Shown: in pieces, positions 1 through 11,448 of the stretch
Layout: the number at the start of each line of letters is the position of its first letter
Position numbering within the stretch: the stretch's first letter is position 1
Source: Pelargonium cotyledonis
Taxonomy: Eukaryota; Streptophyta; Magnoliopsida; Geraniales; Geraniaceae
Length of the DNA stretch: 21,565 nucleotides
Reading direction: 5' to 3'
Assembly (NCBI GenBank): GCA_036897625.1
Contig: JAYMTA010001141.1
Span: forward strand, 1 to 21,565
The notes under the pieces: model-generated
Seen by the model: only the letters and a program-made list of their open reading frames with translations
Told to the model about the DNA's origin: nothing
Database searches by the model: none
Made by a program: the position numbers and the translations under genes

Positions 1-236
1 CCGTCCCAAAATAAGTGTCTTGTTTGTCTAAATTTTTTGTTCCAAAATAAGTGTCTTGTTTCTATTTTTATGTTATTATACTATTGTTCTTCCCATATTA
101 CCCTTATCACTTATGCACATGAAGTGTAGATAGAAAAAATGAGAGTTATATTAGAAACACATTTAATTATCTTGTAATTCTTAATTTTTATAAAAAATAG
201 AAACAAGATACTCATTTTGGAACGGAGTGAGCAGTA
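1..236. mobile_element. Stowaway-like MITE (copy A), left tip cut by window edge
   Basis: The left end reads CCGTCCCAAAATAAGTGTC. The right end, on the opposite strand, reads TACTGCTCACTCCGTTCC followed by AAAATGAGTATCTTG, so the two ends are inverted and match the Stowaway (Tc1/mariner MITE) terminal consensus. The interior is AT-rich with no coding capacity. The left motif occurs twice, at about 4-22 and 40-58, an offset of 36 bases. The element lies some 270 bases before the ATG of the ubiquitin ligase and so is in its promoter region. The terminal TA at 235-236 is the likely target duplication on the right; the left one is outside the window. Confidence 0.8.
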
Positions 237-506
237 ATTTTTCTCAAAAAAAACTTTATTATAGGAATAAAATTTATTAATTATAATAAATGTGTTTATG
301 AAAGAAATTATTAAAATTTAATAATAGTAGTATAATACTTCACCATATGACTCGCTGTTTTTGCGCGCGTGGCGTAAACTGGAAGTGAGTAAAGCAAAGC
401 ATATCATAGAGAAGAGAACACAATTCATAGACTCCAAGCGTGTCGATTGATTGGCATTTTCAGAGGTTACTGTTTAGTTGTTGTCTTGTTGATCGTCCGA
501 TAGCTC
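237..506 (+). promoter_or_regulatory. Promoter and 5' leader of the UPL7-like gene
   Basis: This is AT-rich DNA between MITE copy A and the first ATG. TATA-like stretches (ATAATAGTAGTATAATAC) lie near 321-339, and a GCGCGCGT tract follows near 363-370, resembling a CGCG/CAMTA-type motif. I see no ATG between about 350 and the ATG at 507, so no upstream ORF blocks the start. The transcription start cannot be fixed from sequence alone. Confidence 0.4.
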
Positions 507-2825
507 ATGGACGAACCGCGCAAGCATCAGGTACTCTCTCTCTCTCGAAAAATCATAATTTTTGCAATAATTGGTCAGATTCATTCCTTTCTGGGATCAA
601 TTTCTCGGTCATTCTATTGCCCTTTTGAGCTTCACCTTCAATTTTGGTTACCCAATTGTCTTTTATGTTCTGGGTGTTGCTCGGAATTCGCAGAAACACT
701 GAAGATTCCAACAAGTTTGGATCTTTGACTTTTCGAGGCTAGTATAATTAGCTTTGAAACATATGGTTCTTCAGTTTTTATTTTGTGTGTTTGTGAAATT
801 TCTGGGGTTTTCTCATTAACCGAACCCTTTGTGCTTTGAATTTTGTTGATTCTCGATTCTTTTCTGTCTTAATGGTTGGTCTTATGTGTGGTGGTTGATT
901 AGGTGTCGTTGAGAGGAGCAAGTGAGAAGGAAATTACAAGGGACGCACTTCTTGCCAAGGTCTCGCAGGAGAGAGAACTGCGCAATTATGCTAGACGAGC
1001 TTCAGCAGCTGCGCTCTTTATTCAGGTGCATTTTTGGGCCCTTCATTGTTGTTTCTATCACTTTTAGTACATGACTATTGACCTGGATAGAATGTATTGT
1101 CACCGGTTAGATGATTTAACAATGTGAGCGTAAATGAACAAATTTGCTGTCTATGTAAAGCATTGCACTCTACTGTAAAAGCCGAAAGAAAGTTTTTGTG
1201 TGCAACTTTAGGTTTGCTATCAACTATCAAGTACTCCCTCCGTACCGAAATGAGTGTATGTTTTTCTTGTATTTTTGTCCCAGAATGAGTGTCCCGGAAA
1301 CAACACTTACTTTCTTTTATTTAGAAGTTAGTTATTCATGATTTGCCGATAGTATCCATGTAATAAGTTAGTTACTATCCCTTTCGTTTGTTACAACACA
1401 TGTCCATAGGGATATTAGAGAAAATGCACAACACTAACTGACTTCTTAGTTTTTCTCAAAATGTAAACCAAGATACTAATTTTGAGACAGTGGGATTATT
1501 TGGTTTTGGGGGAATTTGTTGGAAAGAAGAGTACAAATATAGAGAGACTAGAGAAAAATTTGCATCAAATGCAGTAAATGAGGGACATAGTTTTATTCTC
1601 ATTTTACTTTTTCGTCTTTTAGTTTGTATTTTTGCTTGGACTCTTGCTCCTCAGGTAGATGTTTTCAGGGAGCATTATCGTCCAGGAACCTCTAATGAGA
1701 AATTATTCAGGGCTTTGTGAGAGAGTTAAAATTTATGTGGTTTCTTAATTTATTAGAGAGTTTGGAGGCGCTACAGTGTGACAAAGAGAACAGCTTTGCA
1801 GCTTCGTGTAGAATGGGAAACCACAGTGAAACATCATGATGGTTTACTTACAGCAACATGGATTTCCAGCAGTTTCTTGAGGCCTTTTCTTTTCTTTACC
1901 ACATGTTTATCAGCTCAATGTCAGAAGATTCAAACCGAAGATATAGAGTGCATTCAGAATTGCTTCAAAATTTTATTGGAAAGCATAAATTCTACTGGTA
2001 TATTTTATAAATTTCGCACGTGATCATTTTTGTTAAATTTCAGTTCCATTTTTAATTATAGCGAGTGCTGTCAATACTTGTGGTTGATTTGGAAATTCCA
2101 ATCCCTTCCAACCATTGTAAGAAGGTAGTTTTTGTGACTAGTTTTTTATTCCTCTGATGGTTCCTATAGTAATGGCTATCCCCATGTCAGATATTTAATT
2201 GTTCTAGATTGAAGTCATTTTTTATACGCCAGCCACAAATGTGTATACCTGTAGTTTCATCCTTCCAAATTATCCTCTCTTCACTCTTTGGAGTGATATT
2301 ATCCATGGCTGCAGGCCTCTTTGCTAATAAAAATCAATGGTGACAAACTAAAGTTTTGTGAATCTGCATTGAAGACATATTGTTACTCCAGAGAAAAGTT
2401 ATAATGGGGAATAAAACCTATATGAGCTTCTGAAGAAATTTTAAGAACTACTCAGATTCCTGGTTAGTATTACTAATCTGTTCCTTTGCAATTACATTCA
2501 TCTCTCTGCTAGAGGTTGGCAGTGATTGGGGTGAATTAGAATCAACATAAAACATGCATTGGTTATCCTTGCCCTGATTGCCAAACACTGAAAAGTGAAA
2601 ACTAGATTTCAAAGAATCAAGTAATCAATATCAGTGAAAATGGATTTGGATTTGAAGTTTTGAACCCCCGGGTATAAAACCTATGGATAGGGATAAGGAC
2701 AATATAGAACTAGGAGAAGAAGATGGAGAGTTCCTTCTAATTAAAATCTTTTTGGCAATAGTATGAAATTCAAACTCCCTTAATCAATCAATACGCTGAA
2801 ATTAATGGATTTCATGTTACAAAAT

Positions 2826-2873
<48 letters not shown>

Positions 2874-5800
2874 ATATGAAAAAAGAAATATGGTTATATA
2901 GCTCTGCTCAATGTAAACCCCTTCTCCCAAATCCGTGAAACAGAAATGCAATATTGAGAACGAAACCATGATGTGCTATGTTCTTGATTTTGTTGTATTG
3001 CATGGATGTGCTTCATTGATCCGCACATTAATGCATCATTGCCATGATTTGTCCAATTACTTGCTTTATTCGGTCCTCCTTGTCATTTGTCTGAACAGTT
3101 GATGTCCTTCATTTGTAGATGCAAAGAAGAACTTTTGCTCCTTGGCAACAGGTTCACCTGAAGAAAAAAGAAGATGGATTTATCAAGTGCAGAAGTTGAT
3201 TTGTATCTGCTCATTTATTCTTGCAAAATATGATAGATCTCAATCAAATGGTCAGGAAATTGTTGTTCTTACTTCTCTAGCAACGCGTCTTGTTGTTGTC
3301 TTAACTGACCTGAAAGGATGGAAGAGCATTACTGGCAATAATCTTCAGGCTGCAGATACAGCAGTGAAGGATTTAATTCGGTTTCTGGGGTGTAGTAAAA
3401 GTGGTCTCTACATATCTATTAGAAGATACATTTGCAAACTGGATGTTTCCTTATCTTCACAACCAAAAACCGTAGTCCCAAAGGATGATACATTCTTGAT
3501 TACTGCAAGTGCAATAACATTGGCTCTACAGCCGTTTAATGTGATGAATGATGTAAATAACCCTGACCCTCTGGACGCTCATTGTGCTGTTAAGCAGTAC
3601 TGTTTGTTTCTGCTTACTATTCCCTGGCTCACTCAACGCCTGCCAGCTATTCTTATACCTGCGCTGAAACACAAGTCTATTCTTTCACCATGCTACCGTA
3701 CTGTACTGGTAATGCTCATTGAATTTGAAACCATCTAGATTAGGATTTCTGTCACACACACACACACACTGTTATCATTCTCAAAAGAAAGTTCCCTTGT
3801 TCTTAGTGTTGCCTATACGTTTTTCATGCATAACAATAAGCAACTGATGCCAGCGTTGGTGTGGCTGAGTCAAATGATTGTATGCCATTGTAACTTTTCA
3901 CTATATTTTGGTTCACTTCAGCTATGTGAGACTGTAAATACTAAATCAGATCTAAATTGATGTACTTATAAATAAAAAGATTAAACCAAATGCATCTTTG
4001 CTGGTCATAAAACTTTGGTGTGAAAGATAATATCATACTAATCATTTCTTTTATGCTCTACTTGCCCACAGAGTCAAATCCAAAAAGATTCTGTGATCTG
4101 GGGTAGTGTGCGACTTCTTTTCCAGAGCACCTTTACTTTTTGGGATATTCTTGCCTACGAATTTCCAAGCACCCCATGACTTATTCCAAAATGTCATTTG
4201 ATATTGGGTAGTAAATGAGTGTATTCTACTATCATATATTAGTAGCACATTATGTTTCTTTCTTCAATGGGTTTATGGATTATGTTATTTATGTTATAAT
4301 TTCATCACTAGGGATGCTAACTTTAATCTTCTGCTAGTTATTCCTCCATCATAATAAGATTTTGATATTCTCAATCATCTAACAACTTAGACTAGAGTAT
4401 TATTTAAAACATGTGGGAACTGATCAGACTTTGGCAGGTGATGGCAGATTCTGAGAGAGACAATCTTAAATGATATGTCAAAGATGGACCAGTCAAATAT
4501 ACATTGTAGTTTCCAGATGATTCCACCTGTTGGGTGGGCTCTGGGGAACATTCTATGCCTAGCAACAGGGAGTGAGAATAACTCTGTGGGTTCAGGATGT
4601 TTCACTGAAGGTTTAGAGCATGCGCTATATGTTCACGTCGTTATTAATCTTGCAGACCACCTTTTGATTTGGCTTGAAAATGTTGGATGGGTCAGAAAGG
4701 GAAACCAAGATCTCGAAGGCAACATTGAAGCTTCTATAGAGCCCTCTTATACAGTTGAGCATGAGAGTAAGGAAACCGATGGGTCCCTAAAGATGTCATT
4801 CATGAACCTATTTAAGCCCGTTTGTCAGCAGTGGCATCTAACAAAACTTTTGGCAACCTTGAAGACAAATGCCTATATTCAGGGAGAAGAGATTCTGCCA
4901 ACAGATAATCTTAAACATTTGGAGAAGTTGACACTACTTGATATTGCTTATTTCTATTCTTACATGCTTAGAATATTTTCAGCCTTGAATCCTGTGGTTG
5001 GATCATTGCCTATACTTAACATGCTGTCTTTCACTCCCGGATTTCTAGTTGATCTATGGCGAGTATTAGAAAATCATTTTTTTCCTGGAAATAGTCACAT
5101 TGTAGAGGATACTAATTCTAGCACTAGCAGAATCTCCGGGAAGGCGAGGGTTGAATTTCTGGGGAACAAACAAAAACAGGCCACTAAGGACGGAGTAAAT
5201 AAGTGGGCCACTGTCTTACATAAACTTACAAGCAAGTCACAAGCAAGTGTCATTGAGACAAATCTTACTGATGGTCAACCTAGGGATAGTGAGATCAATG
5301 AGGATTCTTACAATTTATGGGATATAGAGACTTTAAGGCGAGGTCCACAAGGCATTTCAACAGATACATGTTGTCTTCTTCATCTGTTTTGTGCTTCCTA
5401 TTCACACTTGCTGTTAGTTCTTGATGACATAGAGTTCTATGAAAAACAGGTAAAATGTTTCTCAGTTAATATAATCATTTTGATTTGTTAATGATATTTC
5501 ATTATTTATTTGAGCATTTCATGGTATGTGCTAGGTGCCATTTATGCTGGAGCAGCAACGAAGAATTGCATCAATGCTCAACACATTTGTGTATAATGGC
5601 TTGTCCAAAAATATTGAACAGAGAAATAGACCCCTTATGGAATCTGCAACTAGGTGCTTGCATTTGATGTATGAAAGGGATTGCAGACACCAGTTCTGCC
5701 CCCCTAGTCTGTGGCTTTCACCTGGTAGAACAAACCGGCCCCCAATTGCTGTTGCTGCAAGGAGTCGTGAAGCTTTATCAGTTAGTCTCAGATCAGATGA

Positions 5801-8800
5801 GGCTTCAACTGCTCCAGGCTTTGGTTCTGTCATCACTACTACACCTCATGTGTTTCCATTTGAAGAAAGGTATGCATTACCTTAAAAGCCGAAAGGAGTC
5901 TTGCCCTTTTGCATACTTGACTGCTACAATGCATCTCGTGTTCATGTCACCTTATTTATTTCAAACTCTACGAACTTTTAATACTTTGGCCTGGCTCTTT
6001 TTTAAGATGCCTTGTTTCACACTTGCCCCTTCTTTATATGGCTGCACCTTACATGTAGTCTCTCGGAATCTGTTTCCTTCTATTTGGAGGATCAAGGGGA
6101 CCCTAATGCACGGATGGCATAACCCCACAAATTTCTTGACCCAAATGGCGAAATCCGCTACATATAGTCCCAAGCTTCATCTGGAACCTGTCTTGTGATT
6201 GTGAAATCCATGTCATTCAATTTTATGAGAACCCAAATCATGTTCCCAATGGTGCAACCCACATGATTATTTCTCATGTTATGCTTTTCTGGGTCTGTCC
6301 GACTGTCTTTGTTTGGGTATAACTTATAAGTATCTCTTTCTCTGTGAATTCTGTTGTTAATTATTGCGGACTTTTCAACTATTTTCTTCCAAATAATGTT
6401 GTTCATCATACAGTTAATAATTAGATCTATTTTTACCTATGTCCAAACTTCTAGCTTTTTTTAGCTTTTGTTTTTCTTCTTCAATATTCACCCAAGTTCC
6501 TTGTTGACAAGATAGCTTAGTTGTTATCTTTTTTACACTCTCGTTACCTTATGACCTAGCCTATCTATGTTACTGATTTTTCCTTGATGTTTATATGTGT
6601 GTATTTACTGTATTTATTTATATTTGCATTGCCAACAGTTTCATTACTTATTGACAATGTCTTGCCTTTCAAGGTCTGCCTGGTCTTTATTTTTATTCTA
6701 CATTTGGAAGTTTCCAATAACATATTATGGTTTTCAACTTGTTTTCCATTTCAAAGTGTGTTTCTTGACACGGATTATTTTCTTGGCAGAGTTCAAATGT
6801 TCAGAGAGTTCATCAAGATGGACAAAGTCTCTCGTAAAATGTCTGGTGAAGTTACTGGACCTGGTTCGCGATCAGTCGAGATAGTAGTTCGCCGGGGTCA
6901 TATCGTTGAAGATGGATTTCGACAGTTAAATTCCCTTGGGCCTAGGTTGAAGTCATCAATCCATGTTTCATTTGTCAGTGAATGTGGCCTTCCAGAGGCT
7001 GGTCTGGACTATGGTGGATTATCTAAGGAGTTCTTGACTGATATATCCAAAGCAGTCTTTGCCCCTGAGTAAGTGTGTCATGGTGTTTAATTACTTATGT
7101 ATTTGTTTTGATTTGACCCTCTTCCAAAATACAGCTTTTGATCCTTCCTGTTCCTTTGTGTAAGGTATGGATTGTTCTCCCAGACCTCAACTTCAGATCG
7201 ATATCTGATACCAAATTCTTCGGCAAGATACGTAGAAAATGGTGTTCAGATGATTGAGTTTCTTGGAAGGGTTGTGGGCAAAGCTCTTTATGAAGGAATA
7301 TTGTTGGATTACTCTTTTTCACATGTTTTCATACAAAAGCTGTTAGGCCGATACAGCTTTCTAGATGAACTGTCAACACTTGATCCGGAGCTTTACAGGA
7401 ATCTTATGTATGTCAAGGTAAAACCTCTGCGTATTCTTCGTTGTTGATTCTTTTGGTTTGCTGTTTATCAAGTTCTTATTGAAGTTACATTAATAGTCGA
7501 AAATATATTGCTTAGTAAGGTTAGAGCTAGCCGAGTAAGTTAGAAATCATAGAAATATAAATCACTTCTCCATTTGGTTGTGCAATGGCGCTGACGCTGA
7601 TTGCTAGGCCAACATGTAGTAGAGGTCAAAGAAGTTAATGCAGTAAAGTCTTGAAGTTGATGAGTTTTAGTGGTTAATGCAAGTTGATACTGGAAACTTG
7701 GGTATACAAGACAATTTCAAAATATCTTTGATAGATGAGAGTTTTCTTTCATTTATATGACTTCGAACTGAATCAACAATGAGAGAATTGTGATGACTAT
7801 AACGTTGCCAATCAAGAATTTATCTCTACATGACTGAAACTGCCAAACCTAAAGTAAATTGTCAGGTTCTTGTTTGCCCAACATCATCCAGTTATTGAAA
7901 AACTTGTGAACTTGGCAGGGTCCACCTGGTTGTATCTAGACCTGTAACTATCTGAAATTTAGGCCTTGTCAATTGCTTCGTTTATCCAGATTTGACCAGT
8001 TAGCAGTCGTCATCCCTGTAATGATTAATAATTTGGGTTAATGGTGTAAATGATTTGTAACGTGTGTTAATATGGATGTGCATACACATATTCCTAATTC
8101 TGAAATTTGATGTGTTGTAATTGCCTAGCACTATGATGCCGATGTCAAGGACCTCTCTCTGGATTTCACAGTTACAGAAGAATCATTTGGCAAACACCAT
8201 GATATTGAACTTAAACCAGGTGGCAAGGATACTTGTGTGACAAATGAGAACAAGATGCAGTATGTTCATGCAATGGCAGACTATAAACTTAATAGACAGG
8301 TCCTAATTTGTTGCTTTGTGGATAATGAAAGTCTTGAAAATATATTCCCATGAATGCTTACAATTTTTTCAATCTTATCCTTTCAGATATTGCCTTTTTC
8401 AAATGCATTTTATAGAGGATTAACTGATCTTATATCACCATCGTGGTTGAAGTTATTTAATGCAAGTGAATTCAACCAGGTATTTTCTCTGTTCATTATG
8501 ACGTGGTATTCAATAAATTGTTTTGCCGATGATATTTGTCTCAGTTAAAAGTTGCATGGATTGATATCTTATCACTCATTCAGTTGATTCTCTCGTGTAA
8601 TTGGAAGCCCAATGTACTGGTTATCTTGAGTTTGGCATTTAATAGCATTAACATATTTAAGTCCCCTTGTGTCATCAAGCATTACTGGATTTTTGTTCTT
8701 TTTCCTATAAGTTGACAGGATTTTTAGAAATATGTGGTAGTAGAGTGCCCTTAAAATTATTAGACATATTTAGAGTGTGGATGGAAGAGACAAAAAGATG

Positions 8801-10729
8801 TTGAAGTTATTAAGGACCTCTTTAGCGATGAAAAGCTAAAAGGCAAATCATTGATTTAGTTATACTTAGTTCCCATGGTCAGTAGTGAAGAATAATATTT
8901 CTAGTTTCTAAATTCTTATGTCATTGTGTGCCAATGAAGTGTTATGATCTGACAGTGACATGCCCATTATCTCAATGACAAAATATCGCGATTCCTCATG
9001 TCTGGATGTTTTGCTTGAAATGTTCTTTTCATTGGTTCGGTTATTGCCAAACACTAATTCATTACAATATGCAGTTGCTTTCAGGTGGCAACATTGATAT
9101 TGATGTTGATGATCTAAGAAGCAACACACGTTACACAGGTGGTTATTCTGAGGGGAGCCGGACGGTCAAACTTTTCTGGGAGGTAGCAAAACTGAAAATA
9201 TTTCTGTACTTATGTTTGGGTTTTTTGTTTTCCAAGTTCTTTCAGAGTGGTTAGAACGGACTAAACATCTTCGTGGGTTATGTGATGAGCATGTCAATAT
9301 ATCTTCCTTATGTTGCATAATCACTCAAATATACCAACCTTATCTTCCTTACCCCGCATTCCTTTTTTTTTTTCTGTGCTCAAGTAGTCATTAACTTCAC
9401 AAGAATAGTAACATATTGTACTCTCGACTCCATCTCATAATGTGTTCGTATTGAGAAAATGCGTGACTTTAAGAAAGTGCGTGATGATACCTTTCATTAA
9501 TATTATTGTTTCGGAGTTGCCTTTCCTCTTACTGATGTTCAATAGTGTATAACGGGGACAGCGTAATGACAATTGTGTTGCAGGTTTTTAGAGGATTTGA
9601 ACCAAAAGAACGCTGTATGCTTCTTAAATTTGTGACTAGCTGTTCCCGAGCTCCATTACTTGGTTTCAAACACCTGCATCCCACCTTTACCATTCACAAG
9701 GTATGCTCCTTCTCTTATGTCTACCATCCTTGAATTTACCTTGCACCTGATTCTTCTCTTGTTTCTTTACGAACATTGATAGGGTACACATTCAAACTAA
9801 TGGGATTAGGAACTGCTCGATAAAACAAAATTCTAATACGATCCAGAAAGTCTAACTAGTACGCCCATAGTATTGTTCTTAAAATTTATTAACAGACTAT
9901 GGCTGTAAATCAATCTAGTTGCAGAATAGTTCTGTCTTTTATTATTATTATTATTATTATTATAAATATGCAGTTTCCCAGTTTAATGCCATTATTTCCA
10001 GTGGAATGATATCTATTACTCATGGATCCGTATATTTGTTTGGAAGAATATGGGGTTAAGCTCAGGGCGTAAATCTGACTGACTAGTTTTTGTGCTTTTC
10101 TTTGAATTTTTGTTGGAAATTTCTCTTCTTCTTTTCTTTCTTTTGTTTGGTATGTTGTTTCACTACATCTGGTCTAGTTTGATTGTTTAGCTTCATATGT
10201 TACACCTTTCTCTCCCGTGGTTCTTTTCTTCTTATCCTATGTAAATCTTCTCAATTTCAAGTTTGTTTAGTTATGCACTGTGGCTTGAGATCTATTGTTG
10301 ACACCAGACCCCCCATTCACCCAGATAAACAAACAAATAATTAGGAATATTAAATAAAACTATAAGTGGATTTGGAGAAAGCATTTGATGGACTGAATCT
10401 TAAAATTGATCTTGCATAGGTTGCATGTGACGTCCCTCTTTGGGCAACATTCGGAGGACAGGATGTGGATCGTCTTCCATCAGCTTCCACGTGCTATAAT
10501 ACTCTCAAGGTAATGATCGTAAGGGAGAAAGTCCCCAACCTTAGTTCGTTGTCTTATTCATTACCGAGTGCTCCGAGGGAATAGTTCTTTTTCATGTGAT
10601 ATCTAAATTGTGTTTATGTTCTGCTGCTGAATACAATGGTTGCAGCTTCCAACATACAAACGTTCAAGCACTTTGAGAGCCAAACTTCTTTACGCAATCA
10701 ATTCTAATGCGGGTTTTGAACTTTCTTAG
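507..10729 (+). CDS. UPL7: HECT-type E3 ubiquitin-protein ligase, UPL7 class
   Basis: The protein takes ubiquitin from an E2 onto a catalytic cysteine and passes it to substrates. Hand-built exons: 507-530, 903-1025, 1757-1997, 3119-3708, 4448-5449, 5535-5869, 6790-7068, 7165-7417, 8129-8299, 8387-8479, 9075-9182, 9584-9700, 10420-10509 and 10646-10729. All join at GT-AG sites and keep one frame: 1170 codons, 1169 aa, close to Arabidopsis UPL7 (about 1140 aa, from memory). It starts [15 protein letters not shown]. An IQ motif (IQRVWRRY, from residue 48) spans the exon 2/3 junction. The middle part (about 130-770) carries family blocks such as [12 protein letters not shown] and PPVGWALGN. The HECT domain runs from about 800 to the end; the active-site Cys is C1137 in [11 protein letters not shown], and the protein ends NSNAGFELS. 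The substrate is unknown. Intron 2 holds a MITE and intron 3 a 44-base T run; the other long introns show nothing notable. Confidence 0.93.
1232..1498. mobile_element. Stowaway-like MITE (copy B) in intron 2 of UPL7
   Basis: The left end begins TA then CTCCCTCCGTACCGAAATGA, a good match to the Stowaway terminus. The right end, ATACTAATTTTGAGACAGTGG then GATTA, is a more mutated inverted copy. As in copy A, the left subterminal motif is doubled: GAAATGAGTGT near 1247-1257 and AGAATGAGTGT near 1282-1292, an offset of 35. It has no coding capacity and lies wholly inside intron 2 (1026-1756). The right boundary is approximate. Confidence 0.72.
2828..2871. repeat. Poly-T tract of 44 bases in intron 3 of UPL7
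   Basis: An uninterrupted run of T occupies these positions inside intron 3 (1998-3118). It could be the poly-A tail of a retroelement inserted on the - strand, but I found no flanking target duplication or recognisable element body between 2872 and the next exon. The exact length of such a run is unreliable in most sequencing data. Confidence 0.9.
3753..3769. repeat. (CA)8 microsatellite in intron 4 of UPL7
   Basis: Seventeen bases of perfect CA repeat lie 45 bases after the donor site of exon 4. Confidence 0.9.
9941..9961. repeat. (ATT)7 microsatellite in intron 12 of UPL7
   Basis: Seven perfect ATT units lie in intron 12 (9701-10419), followed by a degenerate ATAAATAT. Confidence 0.9.
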
Positions 10730-11448
10730 CGACCTCAGGCTTCTTCAGGTGAGCTGTCTCACTATCTAGCAACTTGCTAAATTAAATCAAATTCTTTCTT
10801 GCCATATCTTGTGAGGATTTTTATAGCATTGAACTATTACAGTTGGGTACCCATAAAAATTGAAGCATCATATGTTCATTTTATTGTCCATACATTGTTT
10901 ATAATTTGAGGATAGTTGAGATTACTTGAAGTTTGGACTAAATTGCCAAGAATAGCAAGTAATGAAAAATACACCATATTCGGTGATTATAGTAAGTAGT
11001 TCTAAAACCATTACCCACTGGGTAACTTTGAAAGTTGGAAACATCACAAATAATTTTTTATGAATTAGTCAGTTAGAACCATTGTGATCATTATAATGGA
11101 ACAATTGGTTTACGAAGGAAATGACAATGTTGTAGTTTTTGGACTTAAAAATGTAAATATCCCATAAAAATATTTCAAATACTTATTTTATTAGCACGGG
11201 CAAGTGTTCATACTTATCTCATTGATTTGATTAAAGAATAAAACTTTTCATGAAACAGTTTCAACTTATTGATCCAACCCGCACTTTATAGCTGAAGATG
11301 TACATTATTGATACCATATGGGGAATCATAACTCTCATTATTAAACACCACTGATATTACTGTAAAGTTCTGGTAACATTTATTAATATATTTAAGAAGA
11401 TTCAAGCAGAATAGTGATATGATTTATGTGAGACATGAATGGATGGAT
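10730..11448. other. Convergent intergenic region (3' ends of UPL7 and the GDSL gene)
   Basis: About 720 AT-rich bases separate the UPL7 stop from the lipase stop on the opposite strand. Both 3' untranslated regions must end here. The only + strand AATAAA I noted is at 11237-11242, far from the UPL7 stop, so UPL7 may use a non-canonical signal nearer its stop, as is common in plants. I see no ORF, tRNA or mobile element. Confidence 0.6.
11379..11384 (-). terminator. Candidate poly(A) signal of the GDSL lipase gene
   Basis: TTTATT on the + strand reads AATAAA on the gene's strand and lies about 65 bases beyond the lipase stop. Position and motif fit a near upstream element, but plant signals are loose, so this is tentative. 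Confidence 0.35.

Noticed and set aside
1490..1720. A 76-codon open frame before UPL7 exon 3
   Set aside because: It starts at the decayed end of MITE copy B and lies in intron 2. The family alignment requires exon 2 to join directly to exon 3 at 1757.
5671..6198. A 175-codon + strand open frame overlapping UPL7 exon 6
   Set aside because: It is an alternative frame of a real exon running on into intron 6. The exon's own frame matches the family and splices cleanly.
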